Shown here: positions 47,613 through 56,437 of the stretch, one piece after another
Numbering within the stretch: the first letter of the stretch is position 1
Layout: each line of letters begins with the position of its first letter
Assembly (NCBI RefSeq): GCF_001612945.1
Contig: NZ_BDBK01000018.1
Coordinates: 1-64,000 of the forward strand
Source: Nocardia inohanensis NBRC 100128
Lineage (GTDB): Bacteria > Actinomycetota > Actinomycetes > Mycobacteriales > Mycobacteriaceae
Direction of reading: 5' to 3'
DNA length: 64,000 bases
The notes under the pieces: generated by a model
Told to the model about the DNA's origin: nothing
What the model saw: the letters and a program-made list of their open reading frames with translations, nothing else
Database searches by the model: none
Position numbers and translations under genes: made by a program

Positions 47613-49397
47613 GTGAACACATCCGTATCGATCACTTGGGAAGCCGAGGCCGACCTGGTCGTGGTGGGCGGCGGCGTCGCGGGACTGACCGCGGCGCGCA
47701 CGGCCTCGCTGCGCGGGCTGCGGGTGCTGACGCTCAGCAAGGGCGGGCCCACCGATACCTCGACGCAGTACGCGCAGGGCGGGATCGCCGTGGTTGCGCC
47801 GCACGGGGATTCGGTGGAATCGCATGTGCAGGACACCGTGGTGGCGGGGGCCGGGCTGTGTGATGCGGAGGCGGTGCGGTCCATTGTCGAAGGCGGTGTG
47901 GATGCCGTCGCGGCGCTGACCGATCTCGGGGCGGTGTTCGATCTCGGCCGGGACGGGGAGGTTTCGCGGACCCGGGAAGGCGGGCACAGCACCCGGCGGA
48001 TCATTCACGCCGGCGGCGACGCCACCGGGGCCGAGGTGCAGCGGGCGTTGAACGCGGCCGGGCTGCCGGTCATCTTCGGGGCCGCGGTACTCGAGATCGT
48101 GACCGGGCCCGAAGGGGTTCGAGGTGTGATCGCGGTGTCGGAGCAGGGGTTCGGCGTGGTGCATACGCCGGCCGTGCTGCTGGCCACCGGCGGGCTCGGG
48201 CAGTTGTACGCGTGCAGCACCAATCCGTCCGGGGCGACCGCCGACGGCATCGCGCTCGCCTTGCGCGCCGGTGCGCTGGTCTCGGATCTGGAGTTCTTGC
48301 AGTTCCATCCGACGGTGCTGTTCACCCCCGGCGGGCTCGGGCGGCGGCCGCTGATCAGCGAAGCCGTACGCGGCGAGGGCGCGATTCTGGTTGATTCGCA
48401 GGGCGATTCGGTGATGGCGGGCGTGCACGAGCGCGGGGACCTCGCCCCGCGCGATATCGTCTCGCGAGCCATCGCCGCGCGGATGAAAAGGCTGGGCGCC
48501 GACCACGTGTACCTCGACGCCCGCGCCCTGGACGGCTTCGCGCAACGCTTCCCGACGATCACCGCGTCCTGCCTGGCCGCGGGCATCGACCCGACCGAAA
48601 TGCTCATTCCGGTCGCGCCCGCCGCGCACTACCAGTGCGGCGGCGTCGTCACCGACACCTCCGGCCGCACCACCGTCCCCGGTCTCTACGCCGCGGGCGA
48701 GGTGGCGCGCACCGGATTGCACGGGGCCAACCGGCTCGCCTCCAACAGCCTGCTGGAGGGTCTGGTGGTCGGCGAACGCGCCGGTACGGCCGCCGCCGAA
48801 CGGCTCGGCACGGCGGCCCCGATCACCGAGGTCGGCCCGCTCCGGTTCCCGCGCGCGGACCGGAAACTGTTGCAGGAACTCATGACCGAGCACGCCTCGG
48901 TGGTCCGCGACGGCGACGGCCTGCGCTCGGCCATCCTACGCATGGTCGGCCTGATCTCCGACAACAGCGCACCCGGTCTCGCCGTCCGCTTCGCGCCCGG
49001 CGGACCCGCCGATGCCGTGCCCGCCGGGGTTCGGTCGCAGCCGGACGCGGCCGCCCTCATCGGCGACGTGGCGCAGGGATCCGAGGTGGTCTCCGACGCG
49101 ATCGGCGCGACCCCGGACGACGCGAAGATGATCGCCGCCGATTCGGCTGCGGCGGTGATTCGCGAGTTGGAGGATTCGGCGCTCACCCTCACCGCTCGCG
49201 CGCTCTTGCTGGCGGCCGCCGCACGCACCGAAAGCCGTGGCTGCCACACCCGTTCGGACTATCCCGAGCCTCGCGAGGAGATGCGCCGCAGCACCGCGGT
49301 CCGGCTGGGCTCCGACGGCCGCCCCAAACTGGCCGCCGACGGATGGGCAACCACGTTGGCCGACGGGGTCTCCACCGAGCTGCGGTCGGCGTCATGA
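47613..49397 (+). CDS. nadB: L-aspartate oxidase
   Basis: A 594-residue FAD enzyme oxidising aspartate to iminoaspartate for NadA. The dinucleotide loop is DLVVVGGGVAGLTAART; other blocks are STQYAQGGIAVV, GHSTRRIIHAGGDATGAEV, EFLQFHPTVLF, and APAAHYQCGGVVTDTSGRT with the active-site His/Arg surroundings. The helical C-terminal domain ends ELRSAS. The GTG at 47613 was chosen because AAGGGG is about 8 nt upstream; a GTG at 47604 would overlap that site. It precedes nadC but is separated from it by 256 nt holding a small questionable gene. Confidence 0.96.
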   Translation: MNTSVSITWEAEADLVVVGGGVAGLTAARTASLRGLRVLTLSKGGPTDTSTQYAQGGIAVVAPHGDSVESHVQDTVVAGAGLCDAEAVRSIVEGGVDAVAALTDLGAVFDLGRDGEVSRTREGGHSTRRIIHAGGDATGAEVQRALNAAGLPVIFGAAVLEIVTGPEGVRGVIAVSEQGFGVVHTPAVLLATGGLGQLYACSTNPSGATADGIALALRAGALVSDLEFLQFHPTVLFTPGGLGRRPLISEAVRGEGAILVDSQGDSVMAGVHERGDLAPRDIVSRAIAARMKRLGADHVYLDARALDGFAQRFPTITASCLAAGIDPTEMLIPVAPAAHYQCGGVVTDTSGRTTVPGLYAAGEVARTGLHGANRLASNSLLEGLVVGERAGTAAAERLGTAAPITEVGPLRFPRADRKLLQELMTEHASVVRDGDGLRSAILRMVGLISDNSAPGLAVRFAPGGPADAVPAGVRSQPDAAALIGDVAQGSEVVSDAIGATPDDAKMIAADSAAAVIRELEDSALTLTARALLLAAAARTESRGCHTRSDYPEPREEMRRSTAVRLGSDGRPKLAADGWATTLADGVSTELRSAS

Positions 49398-49639
49398 CCC
49401 GGCAGCGCGCACTGCGGCTTCGCGAGGAGCAGTGCCGCAATACCGCGGTCCGGCTGACCGGCGAAAGCTGGACGACTACTGCCGCGCCCGGATCTCCGCG
49501 CACCCGGGGCACGGCGGGTTTTCCGCCACGCCGTGGGCCGGCTGCGCCGACGACTCTCTCGATCGCCTATAGCGCGATGCGGCCGGCCTCGGCTCCGGAC
49601 CGCCGCGACATCATCGGGCCCGCTTCAACTTTCATGTGA
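49394..49639 (+). pseudogene. small frame between nadB and nadC, probably frameshifted
   Basis: The frame starts with an ATG that overlaps the nadB stop (ATGA), so coupling is possible. The first about 22 codons (TRQRALRLREEQCRNTAVRL) end mostly in G/C, then the bias is lost. From 49465 to the TAG at 49572 the bias is strong in a different frame (KLDDYCRARISAHPGHGGFS, then ATPWAGCADDSLDRL). A frameshift near 49455-49465 would join both parts into one protein of about 60 residues. The first part also resembles the nadB C-terminus (REEMRRSTAVRL). Function unknown; it may be a decayed gene or a sequencing error. Confidence 0.45.
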
Positions 49640-49653
49640 GAAGGAACGTAGTT

Positions 49654-50514
49654 ATGGCACTCGACTCCAGCCTGGATCGCGACGAGGTCGTCGCGCTGAT
49701 TCGCACCGCCCTGGATGAGGATCTGCGGTACGGGCCCGATATCACCACGATGGCGACGGTTCCGGCCGACGCGGTGGCCAAGGCGGCCATGGTGTCGCGG
49801 CAGCCGGGGACCGTGGCCGGGCTGGATGTCGGGCTGCTGGTGCTCGACGAGGTGATCGGGGCGGGCAATTACGAAGTGAGCGAACGGGTCGCGGACGGGA
49901 CCCGGGTGCAGCCCGGGGATACCGTGTTGCGGCTGGTCGCGCCGACGCGTGAGCTGTTGACCGCCGAGCGGACGCTGTTGAACCTGGTGTGTCATCTCTC
50001 GGGGATCGCCACCGCGACCTCCGCGTGGGTGGACGCGGTGGCGGGCACCGACTGCAAGATCCGGGACAGCCGTAAGACGCTGCCGGGGCTGCGGGCTCTA
50101 CAGAAGTACGCGGTGCGGGTGGGCGGCGGCGTGAATCACCGGATGGGACTGGGTGATGCGGCGCTGATCAAGGACAATCACGTGGTCGCGGCCGGGTCCG
50201 TGGTGGCCGCGCTGCGCGCGGTGCGGGAGTTGAATGCCGATATCGAGTGCGAGGTCGAGGTGGACAGCCTCGAACAGCTGGACGGCGTGCTGGCCGAAGA
50301 CGTGCAGCTGGTGCTGCTGGACAACTTCCCGCTGTGGATGACCCAGTCCGCGGTGCAGCGGCGCAACAACATCTCGCCGGCTACGAAACTCGAGTCCTCC
50401 GGCGGCCTTTCGCTCGATATGGCCGCCGACTACGCCCGCACCGGCGTCGACTATCTCGCCGTCGGCGCGCTCACCCATTCGGTGCGGGTACTGGACCTCG
50501 GTCTGGATATGTGA
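49654..50514 (+). CDS. nadC: quinolinate (nicotinate-nucleotide) phosphoribosyltransferase
   Basis: A 286-residue enzyme converting quinolinate and PRPP to nicotinate mononucleotide. Motifs: DEDLRYGPDITTMATVP, TAERTLLNLVCHLSGIAT, KIRDSRKTLPGLRALQKYAV (substrate Arg/Lys), GGGVNHRMGLGDAALIKDNH, and the end SSGGLSLDMAADYARTGVDY. The ATG at 49654 has an AAGGAA site. It completes the de novo NAD set and ends just before the convergent TerB-like gene. Confidence 0.97.
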   Translation: MALDSSLDRDEVVALIRTALDEDLRYGPDITTMATVPADAVAKAAMVSRQPGTVAGLDVGLLVLDEVIGAGNYEVSERVADGTRVQPGDTVLRLVAPTRELLTAERTLLNLVCHLSGIATATSAWVDAVAGTDCKIRDSRKTLPGLRALQKYAVRVGGGVNHRMGLGDAALIKDNHVVAAGSVVAALRAVRELNADIECEVEVDSLEQLDGVLAEDVQLVLLDNFPLWMTQSAVQRRNNISPATKLESSGGLSLDMAADYARTGVDYLAVGALTHSVRVLDLGLDM

Positions 50515-50517
50515 AGC

Positions 50518-51003
50518 TCAGAGCCCGAACTCGCGCGGATCCAGGTGCAGCACCTGGCAGGCTTCCTTGACGGCGGCGATCTCGCTCGCATCGAAATCGC
50601 CGTCGGCATTGCCGATCATGATGCCCATCTGCACCACCGCGCGGGCCTCGGTGTCCTTGCCGGTGGACTTGGCGATCTGCTGCATGACGTAGGCGCGGCC
50701 GAAGGCCGGATCCATGGTGATGCGATTGCAGTTGTCCTCGAACAGGGTCCGCAGTTCATCGGTGGCGAAGTGTTGCAGGATCGGATCGGACCCGATGAGC
50801 TGCGCCACCCGCATGCGCTCACCCGGATCGATGCTGCCGTCCGCCGCCGCGACCAGCGCGCAGATGCCCATGGTGGCATCCCGGAATGAGCCGCCGCGCA
50901 ATTCGTTTCGCTTGCTGAGTAGTTGTTCCCGCCATTTCGGCGCGCTGTCCATCAGTTTGCTGATCGACGTGGCATGCGAGATGAGGCGGTTGAGGAAAGC
51001 CAT
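50518..51003 (-). CDS. TerB-family protein
   Basis: A 161-residue soluble helical protein with two acidic TerB-type repeats: ALVAAADGSIDPGERMRV and MIGNADGDFDASEIAAVKEA, which probably bind metal. The N-terminus SHATSISKLMDSAPKWREQL is typical of tellurite-resistance TerB relatives. The ATG at 51003 has GGAG at 7 nt; an upstream start adds 22 residues. No other ter genes are nearby, so a tellurite role should not be assumed. Confidence 0.85.
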   Translation of the reverse strand: MAFLNRLISHATSISKLMDSAPKWREQLLSKRNELRGGSFRDATMGICALVAAADGSIDPGERMRVAQLIGSDPILQHFATDELRTLFEDNCNRITMDPAFGRAYVMQQIAKSTGKDTEARAVVQMGIMIGNADGDFDASEIAAVKEACQVLHLDPREFGL

Positions 51004-51175
51004 GACACACTCCGAGAATTCTTCCCGGACCGACACCACAACCCCCGTGTCCAGGTCCGGACTGCGCAACGTTACAAGCAGACCCTAACAGCAGGTTCGC
51101 CGGTAGGGGCACGAAAATTATTCGGCGACAATCGTACTCGCAGCCGCGGCCGCGCGTGGGGTATGACCAGGGAAT

Positions 51176-52345
51176 TCAGGCGGTGAGTTCGCGTTCGAGC
51201 GGTGTACGGAAGCGTGGGATGGGCCGTACTTCGCCGTACCACTCGCGCATGCGCTCGGCTTCGGCGGCGATCGCGGCGCTCGCGTCCGCGCCCACGTCCT
51301 CGAGCAGCCGCCAGACGATCTCGCCGTCGGTGCGCTGCGCCCAGCCGCCGACAATGTGCCCGTTCCACCAAATGGTCGGTCCGACATTGCCATTGCGATC
51401 GAAGAGGGCGGGGCCGTGCGTACCGAGATACCAGTCGCGGGACTGCCAGCCCATCGGGGTGGGGTCGAGCGCGGGCAGCAGTGCGGCCCAGGGGTCGGGC
51501 TCCGGGGTCGGTTCCAGATCATCCGACAGCGCCAGCCCGGTGGTGCCGTCCAGATCCACTTCGGTGACATCCAGCGTCGCCAGGGTCTTCTTGACCTCGC
51601 CGGCCGTCCAGCCCGTCCACCATTTGATATCGCTCACCGGCGCGGGCCCGAAGGTCCACAGCCAGCGCCGCACCAGCTCGGCCCGCGCTTCCTCGATCGT
51701 GAGCTCCGGAATCCCCTGCGGCACCCACGATTCGATGGGCGCCCAGGTGTATTGACTGCTGCCCCAAGACCCGTTCGGCCGCCCGCGCACGATCCGGCCC
51801 TCGGCACCGAGGGTCACCAGCACCCAGGTGGTGATGTTGGTCGGCTTCGAATACGACTTGCCCGGCGCGGTATTCACCTGCGTTCGCAGTCGCGGCACAT
51901 CCTTGCTCAACTGCGCACCCGTCGCGGCCCCGCGCGTCAGCAGCGCCGCATGCGTCTCCGCCTCCACCTCGGCCCACCAGCCGGCGACATCACCCTCGAC
52001 GACGCCGGCCTTCTCCAGATAGCCCGCATAGGTCTTGCGCTGCTTGTGCGCCAGCCCGTCCCCGCACGAAGCCTGGAGTGCGGGCACCAATTCGAGCGGC
52101 GCGACGAACATGGTCCGCCGCATGGCCAGCAACCGCAGCAGCGTCCGGTCCTCGTACAGCGCCTTCTCCACATGCCCCGGCTGCGCGGTCCGGCTGCGCG
52201 CCGCGACCGACAGGTACACCGTGGCCGGATCGGTGGCATGCAGCACCACCATCGACCGCACGATCTCGTCCACGTCATCGCTACGCTCGGCCCGCGCCAG
52301 CCGATGCCGCACCCCTACCCGGGCCCGCCGCTCCGCCACACTCAT
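51176..52345 (-). CDS. winged-helix DNA-binding protein (HTH_42, AlkZ-like)
   Basis: A 389-residue protein with three tandem winged-helix-like segments: ARVGVRHRLARAERSDDVDE, an ATVYLSVAARS block, ALYEDRTLLRLLAMRRTMF, KPTNITTWVLVTLGAEGRIV and the C-terminal GTHGPALFDRNGNVGPTIWW. This is the HTH_42 family; some members (AlkZ, YcaQ) are DNA glycosylases that unhook crosslinks, others are uncharacterised. The ATG at 52345 was chosen over a very long artefactual frame. It stands alone, divergent from a secreted hydrolase gene. Confidence 0.82.
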   Translation of the reverse strand: MSVAERRARVGVRHRLARAERSDDVDEIVRSMVVLHATDPATVYLSVAARSRTAQPGHVEKALYEDRTLLRLLAMRRTMFVAPLELVPALQASCGDGLAHKQRKTYAGYLEKAGVVEGDVAGWWAEVEAETHAALLTRGAATGAQLSKDVPRLRTQVNTAPGKSYSKPTNITTWVLVTLGAEGRIVRGRPNGSWGSSQYTWAPIESWVPQGIPELTIEEARAELVRRWLWTFGPAPVSDIKWWTGWTAGEVKKTLATLDVTEVDLDGTTGLALSDDLEPTPEPDPWAALLPALDPTPMGWQSRDWYLGTHGPALFDRNGNVGPTIWWNGHIVGGWAQRTDGEIVWRLLEDVGADASAAIAAEAERMREWYGEVRPIPRFRTPLERELTA

Positions 52346-52678
52346 CGAAAGCACGATCGAAGAGTAACCACTGCCACTGACAGCACCGCTGATTCGGCGA
52401 GCGCCATCCTTCTCGGTCCGCGCGCTCTCGTCATTCCGGCATGCTTCAACCGGAATCCGCGGCACGAATTGGCCGCTGGTCGGATCCGACAGCCGCTCCG
52501 GGCTCTCGTCCGAACGGGAACAGGAGCTGTCCACCGGGTGTCGGTTTGCGGCACTGCCCGTGTGTATCCCGCCTGAAAGCGCGCCGGGACGGCGGGTTCG
52601 GGCACGATGACCGGACGCGAGCCGGAACGCTCGGCGCGGATGCCCGGTGACGGGGCGGGGACGTGCGATGATGCCGCG
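52346..52678. other. 333-nt divergent intergenic region
   Basis: It separates the winged-helix gene (minus) from the secreted hydrolase gene (plus). It holds a half copy of the palindromic repeat at 52429-52459 and presumably both promoters. I see no gene or RNA in the rest. Confidence 0.6.
52429..52459 (+). repeat. half copy of the 45254-45329 palindromic element
   Basis: It begins CGTCATTCCGGCATGCTT, identical over 18 bases to one arm of the 76-bp element, and continues CAACCGGAATC where the other has TTGGCCGGAATC. The second arm is absent, so this is a truncated copy. Confidence 0.65.
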
Positions 52679-53692
52679 ATGCGAGGTCGGAGCGCGGGCG
52701 CGGTGGTCGGAGCGGTACTGGCGGTGCTGGTCGCTACGGGTGGTGTGGCGCTGGAGGTTTCGGCCGCCTCGCCCGCGGCCGCCGATCCCGTGGCGAGCGT
52801 ACGCGTCGACATCCAGGACGTGTCGCTGACCGTCGATGGGGAGACCGCGACGGGGCGGCTGTACGAGCCGTATCGGGAGCATCCGGGGGATCTCGAGGCG
52901 CGGGACCTGATCGTCGCGGTGCACGGGCATGCGGGCAGCGCGGCCGACTTCGAGGGGTACATGAGCTCGATCGTGCGCAATACCGGCGCGCCGTTGCTGA
53001 CCATGGATCAGCGGTCGGCGCAGGGTCCGTGGCGGACGGGGGAGTGGAATGTCTGGGCGGGCTGGCGGGACACGGTGAGCGCGACGCAGTGGTATCGCGG
53101 TGCGCACCCGGCGATTTCGCGGACCGTGCTGTGGGGCTGGAGCCAGGGCGGGGTGACGAGCGGGCTGGCGGCCGCGTACGCACCGGCCGGGACCTACGAC
53201 TATTGGGTCGATACCTTCGGGCAGTCGGGCGACTTCACCGGCTGGCTCGAAGCGCCATTCGCCGGACCCGCGCTGCGGCCGGAGATCGAACGGGACGCGG
53301 GCGGCTGCACACCGCTGTCCTGCCCGCAGGCGTACGCGGACCGCACGCCGACGCTGCTGGCGAACCGGATGAACATCAAGCGCGCCTTGATCGTTCACGG
53401 TACCGCCGACAATCTGGTGCCCTACGCGTCCGGGTTGGAGACGCGGGCCGCCATGACGCTCACCGGCAAACCGGTCTCGATGTATACCGTGCTGACCGGA
53501 CGCGATCTCGACGGCAGCGTGGTGCCGGGCGGGCACGGGCTCGGCCCGGTGTTCTACGAATCCGGGTGTGTGGTGCAGCGGTTGCTGCTGAACACCGAAC
53601 CCCTGGGCGGTGACCACGACTATCTGATCGATATCGCCAACGGCATCGACACCGCTCCGCCCGCCCCGCCGAACACCCTGTGCGGCGGCTGA
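52679..53692 (+). CDS. secreted alpha/beta hydrolase (prolyl-oligopeptidase-like)
   Basis: A 337-residue exported protein with a signal peptide (AGAVVGAVLAVLVATGGVAL, cleavage near AAA). It begins with a short beta segment, then an alpha/beta hydrolase core: LIVAVHGHAGSAADF (oxyanion side), TVLWGWSQGGVTSG (nucleophile Ser), ALIVHGTADNLVPY (Asp) and VVPGGHGLGPV (His). The triad is complete. A pair of cysteines (GGCTPLSC) suggests an extracytoplasmic fold. The ATG at 52679 was chosen as the one next to the signal peptide. Peptidase or esterase; substrate unknown. Confidence 0.82.
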   Translation: MRGRSAGAVVGAVLAVLVATGGVALEVSAASPAAADPVASVRVDIQDVSLTVDGETATGRLYEPYREHPGDLEARDLIVAVHGHAGSAADFEGYMSSIVRNTGAPLLTMDQRSAQGPWRTGEWNVWAGWRDTVSATQWYRGAHPAISRTVLWGWSQGGVTSGLAAAYAPAGTYDYWVDTFGQSGDFTGWLEAPFAGPALRPEIERDAGGCTPLSCPQAYADRTPTLLANRMNIKRALIVHGTADNLVPYASGLETRAAMTLTGKPVSMYTVLTGRDLDGSVVPGGHGLGPVFYESGCVVQRLLLNTEPLGGDHDYLIDIANGIDTAPPAPPNTLCGG

Positions 53693-53750
53693 TTCCGGAT
53701 CGTCCAGCCCGTCCGCAGGCAGATACGGTCGGGGCGCGGCCGGTCCGAGA

Positions 53751-56240
53751 TCAGTCCGCGCTGACCGCGTCCACGATATCGAGGCGGGCGGCCCGGACCG
53801 CCGGTGGAATCGATCCGAGCAGGCTCAGTGCCAGTGCGCCGCCGGTGAATACGAGCAGCATGGGGCCGGGCCGGAAATGCACGTCCAGACTCATCAGATC
53901 GGTGGCCAGGAACGAGTACAGGAACTGATTGGTCAAGCCGAACAACATCCCCAGCGCGGCCCCGACCAGTCCGATCCCCAGCGCTTCGGCCAGCACCATG
54001 CGTAGCGCGAAACGGCGGCTGGACCCGACGGCCCGCAGTATCCCCAATTCCCGGCGGCGTTCCAGCAGCGCCAGGGTGAGCGTATTGAGCAGACCCATGG
54101 CCGCGATGACCGACACGATGACGAGCATGATGCGCGAGAGCGCGAGCCCCTGCTTCATCGCGCTGCTGACGCCGTCCAGCGCCGCGTCCCCGGTGTAGAC
54201 GTGCACATCCGGCGGCGCGACCTGCCGGACCGCATCGGCCAGCGCGTGGCGATCCGTCCCGGGCGCGGCGGTGATCTGCAAGGTCGAGGAGCCGGGCCGT
54301 TCGAACCATTCCCGCATGAGAGTCAAACTGAGCGAAGCGGTTCCGGTGAGCGCGGAGAAATAGGAAATGGTCGCCAGCACCCGCACCTGCCGCGCGCCGC
54401 CGGGTGTCTGCAAGGTCAGCTCCTCGCCGGTCGAAACCCCCAGGGTGTGCGCCAGATCGCGGGACAGCACGATGCCCTCGCCCGCCAGTACCCGCTGCTG
54501 TGTCCGCGCGTCGAGGGCGTCGAGCATGGCGAAGTTGCTGTCCGGTTCCACGCCGTACAGCAGGGCTTTGGTGCCCGCCAGCGTGGCGAAGGACAGTTGC
54601 CCCTCGACCACCTTCGCGACCCCGGGCACCGCGGCGACCAGCTCGGCCAGATCGTCGGGGAGTAGAGCGGTGGGCACCGCGTCCTCGGGCGGCACCGTGA
54701 TCCACACGTCGGTCTCGGCCAGCGCGGCGAAGGTCGAACGGGCCGAGGTCACCGCGTCCGCATTGGACCCGGTGATGGTGATGGTCATGGCCACCGCGAT
54801 GGCGACGGTCATCAGCGTGGCCCACACCCGGCGCGGCGCGCGGTCGATACTCACCGCGGCGAGCACCCCGGGCGCACCCAGCCGCCGGGTCAGCGCGCCG
54901 GCCGCCCATACGATCGGCCCGGTGCAGGCGAAGGCCAGCGCGATCTCCGCGGTGAACGCCAAACCCAGTGCGACAGCGGCGAACAGGCCCAGATGCGCCC
55001 GGGTGGTCAGCACCGTCGCGACGATCAGCAGCCCGCCCAGGGCCGCGGCCACGACGCGCAGCCGGCGCGGGATATCGTCGGCGTGCGAGCCGCCGACCGG
55101 AGCCAGCGCCTCCACCGGTGACACCCGGTAGACCTGGCGGGCCGCGACCGCCGTGGCCGCGACGGTGGTCAGCACGGTGGCCGCCACCGCGGCCGGGATC
55201 GCGTAGGCGGGCAGGAAGTATTGCAGCCGGGCGTCGGTCACCTGGGTGAACGCGCCCGGCAGCAGGCCGATCGCGTACTGCCCGGAGAAGATGCCGAGCA
55301 CCGCGCCGATCAGGCCGCCGAGCAGGCTCAGCGCCAGGGCCTCCACCAGTACGTCGCGCACGATCGTCTGCTTGCGCCCGCCGATGGCCCGCAGCATGGA
55401 GATCACCTGCCGCCGCCCGGCCAGGGCCATGCTCATGGTGTTGTAGATGAGGAAGGCCGCCACCACGAAGGCGATGCCCGCCCCCATGGTGCCGATGAAC
55501 TGGATCATCACGATGCCGTTGCCGGTCTGCGCCGCCTGCGCCCCGGGCAGCCCCACCACCGCGCGCCCGGCCACCGCGCCGATGACCGCCGACTTCAGCT
55601 GTGCCGCATCGGTATCCGGCGCGGCGACGATCAGTACCGAGTCGATCTGTTCGCCGCGGTCGGTGATGCGCTGCGCCAGCGGCAGCGGTGCCACCAGGAA
55701 GTGCCCGCCGTTCAAGTGCGCCGACTGCGCATCGGTGAGTACGGCCGCCACGGTGACCCGGTGCGGTCCGATCTGCACGGTCTCGCCTTCGGCGTAACCC
55801 GCGCTGGGACCGGCGAACACGCCGTCGCGCACCCTGGTCAACTTGCCGATCGCAGCGGTGTCCACGGCGCTGCGCAGATCGGAATCGAGTGCGGCACTGG
55901 ATCCGTCGACGCCGAGGATCAGCAACTGGCCGGAGTGCGGTCCGACATTGGACCGCAGCATGGGCACCGCGGCCCGCACACCGGGCACCTGCGCCACGTC
56001 ATCCCGCACCGACTGCGCGAAGCCGGCGTCGGTCACCCCCGAGATCTCCAGTGCCGCATTGCCGGACAACCCGGCCGAGAGCCGTTCGATGGACCCGGTC
56101 AGGGATCCGGAGATGCCCAGCACGGTAACCAGGAATGCCGACGACACCGCCATTACGAATACCGCCGCCGCGGTCCGCCCCCAGTGCGTCGCGAACTCGC
56201 GAACGGTGAACAACCGCAAGCGATCCAGTAACGCGATCAT
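53751..56240 (-). CDS. FtsX/MacB-type ABC permease, double FtsX domain
   Basis: An 829-residue membrane protein with the LolC/FtsX duplication. An N-terminal helix (AVFVMAVSSAFLVTVLGI) is followed by a large extracytoplasmic domain and three helices around ALAGRRQVISMLRAIGGRKQ. A second unit starts near residue 440 and ends with helices around LERRRELGILRAVGSSRR. Such permeases move lipids or lipoproteins, or transmit force, and need an ATPase partner; none is adjacent on either side. It starts with ATG at 56240, divergent from an epimerase gene. Confidence 0.9.
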   Translation of the reverse strand: MIALLDRLRLFTVREFATHWGRTAAAVFVMAVSSAFLVTVLGISGSLTGSIERLSAGLSGNAALEISGVTDAGFAQSVRDDVAQVPGVRAAVPMLRSNVGPHSGQLLILGVDGSSAALDSDLRSAVDTAAIGKLTRVRDGVFAGPSAGYAEGETVQIGPHRVTVAAVLTDAQSAHLNGGHFLVAPLPLAQRITDRGEQIDSVLIVAAPDTDAAQLKSAVIGAVAGRAVVGLPGAQAAQTGNGIVMIQFIGTMGAGIAFVVAAFLIYNTMSMALAGRRQVISMLRAIGGRKQTIVRDVLVEALALSLLGGLIGAVLGIFSGQYAIGLLPGAFTQVTDARLQYFLPAYAIPAAVAATVLTTVAATAVAARQVYRVSPVEALAPVGGSHADDIPRRLRVVAAALGGLLIVATVLTTRAHLGLFAAVALGLAFTAEIALAFACTGPIVWAAGALTRRLGAPGVLAAVSIDRAPRRVWATLMTVAIAVAMTITITGSNADAVTSARSTFAALAETDVWITVPPEDAVPTALLPDDLAELVAAVPGVAKVVEGQLSFATLAGTKALLYGVEPDSNFAMLDALDARTQQRVLAGEGIVLSRDLAHTLGVSTGEELTLQTPGGARQVRVLATISYFSALTGTASLSLTLMREWFERPGSSTLQITAAPGTDRHALADAVRQVAPPDVHVYTGDAALDGVSSAMKQGLALSRIMLVIVSVIAAMGLLNTLTLALLERRRELGILRAVGSSRRFALRMVLAEALGIGLVGAALGMLFGLTNQFLYSFLATDLMSLDVHFRPGPMLLVFTGGALALSLLGSIPPAVRAARLDIVDAVSAD

Positions 56241-56437
56241 GGGATCAGGCTAGGGTGCCGGGTGAACCGGTGTCCATGGGCGCGACGGCTTCGCGCGAGG
56301 GCGATATCCCGCGCGTGTCGGGGCTGTTCGGACCGGCCGCACCGGAGCGCGAGCAGGGCGGCTCGCAGCCCTGCGGAGTGTCCGTCTCAGACGGTAAGCT
56401 CGGCGGGCGGAGGACGTGTGAATCAGGGTGGTAGGCA

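Noticed and set aside
51176-53617. 813-residue extension of the winged-helix protein
   Set aside because: The extra part is the antisense of the secreted hydrolase gene, whose triad and signal peptide are intact on the plus strand.
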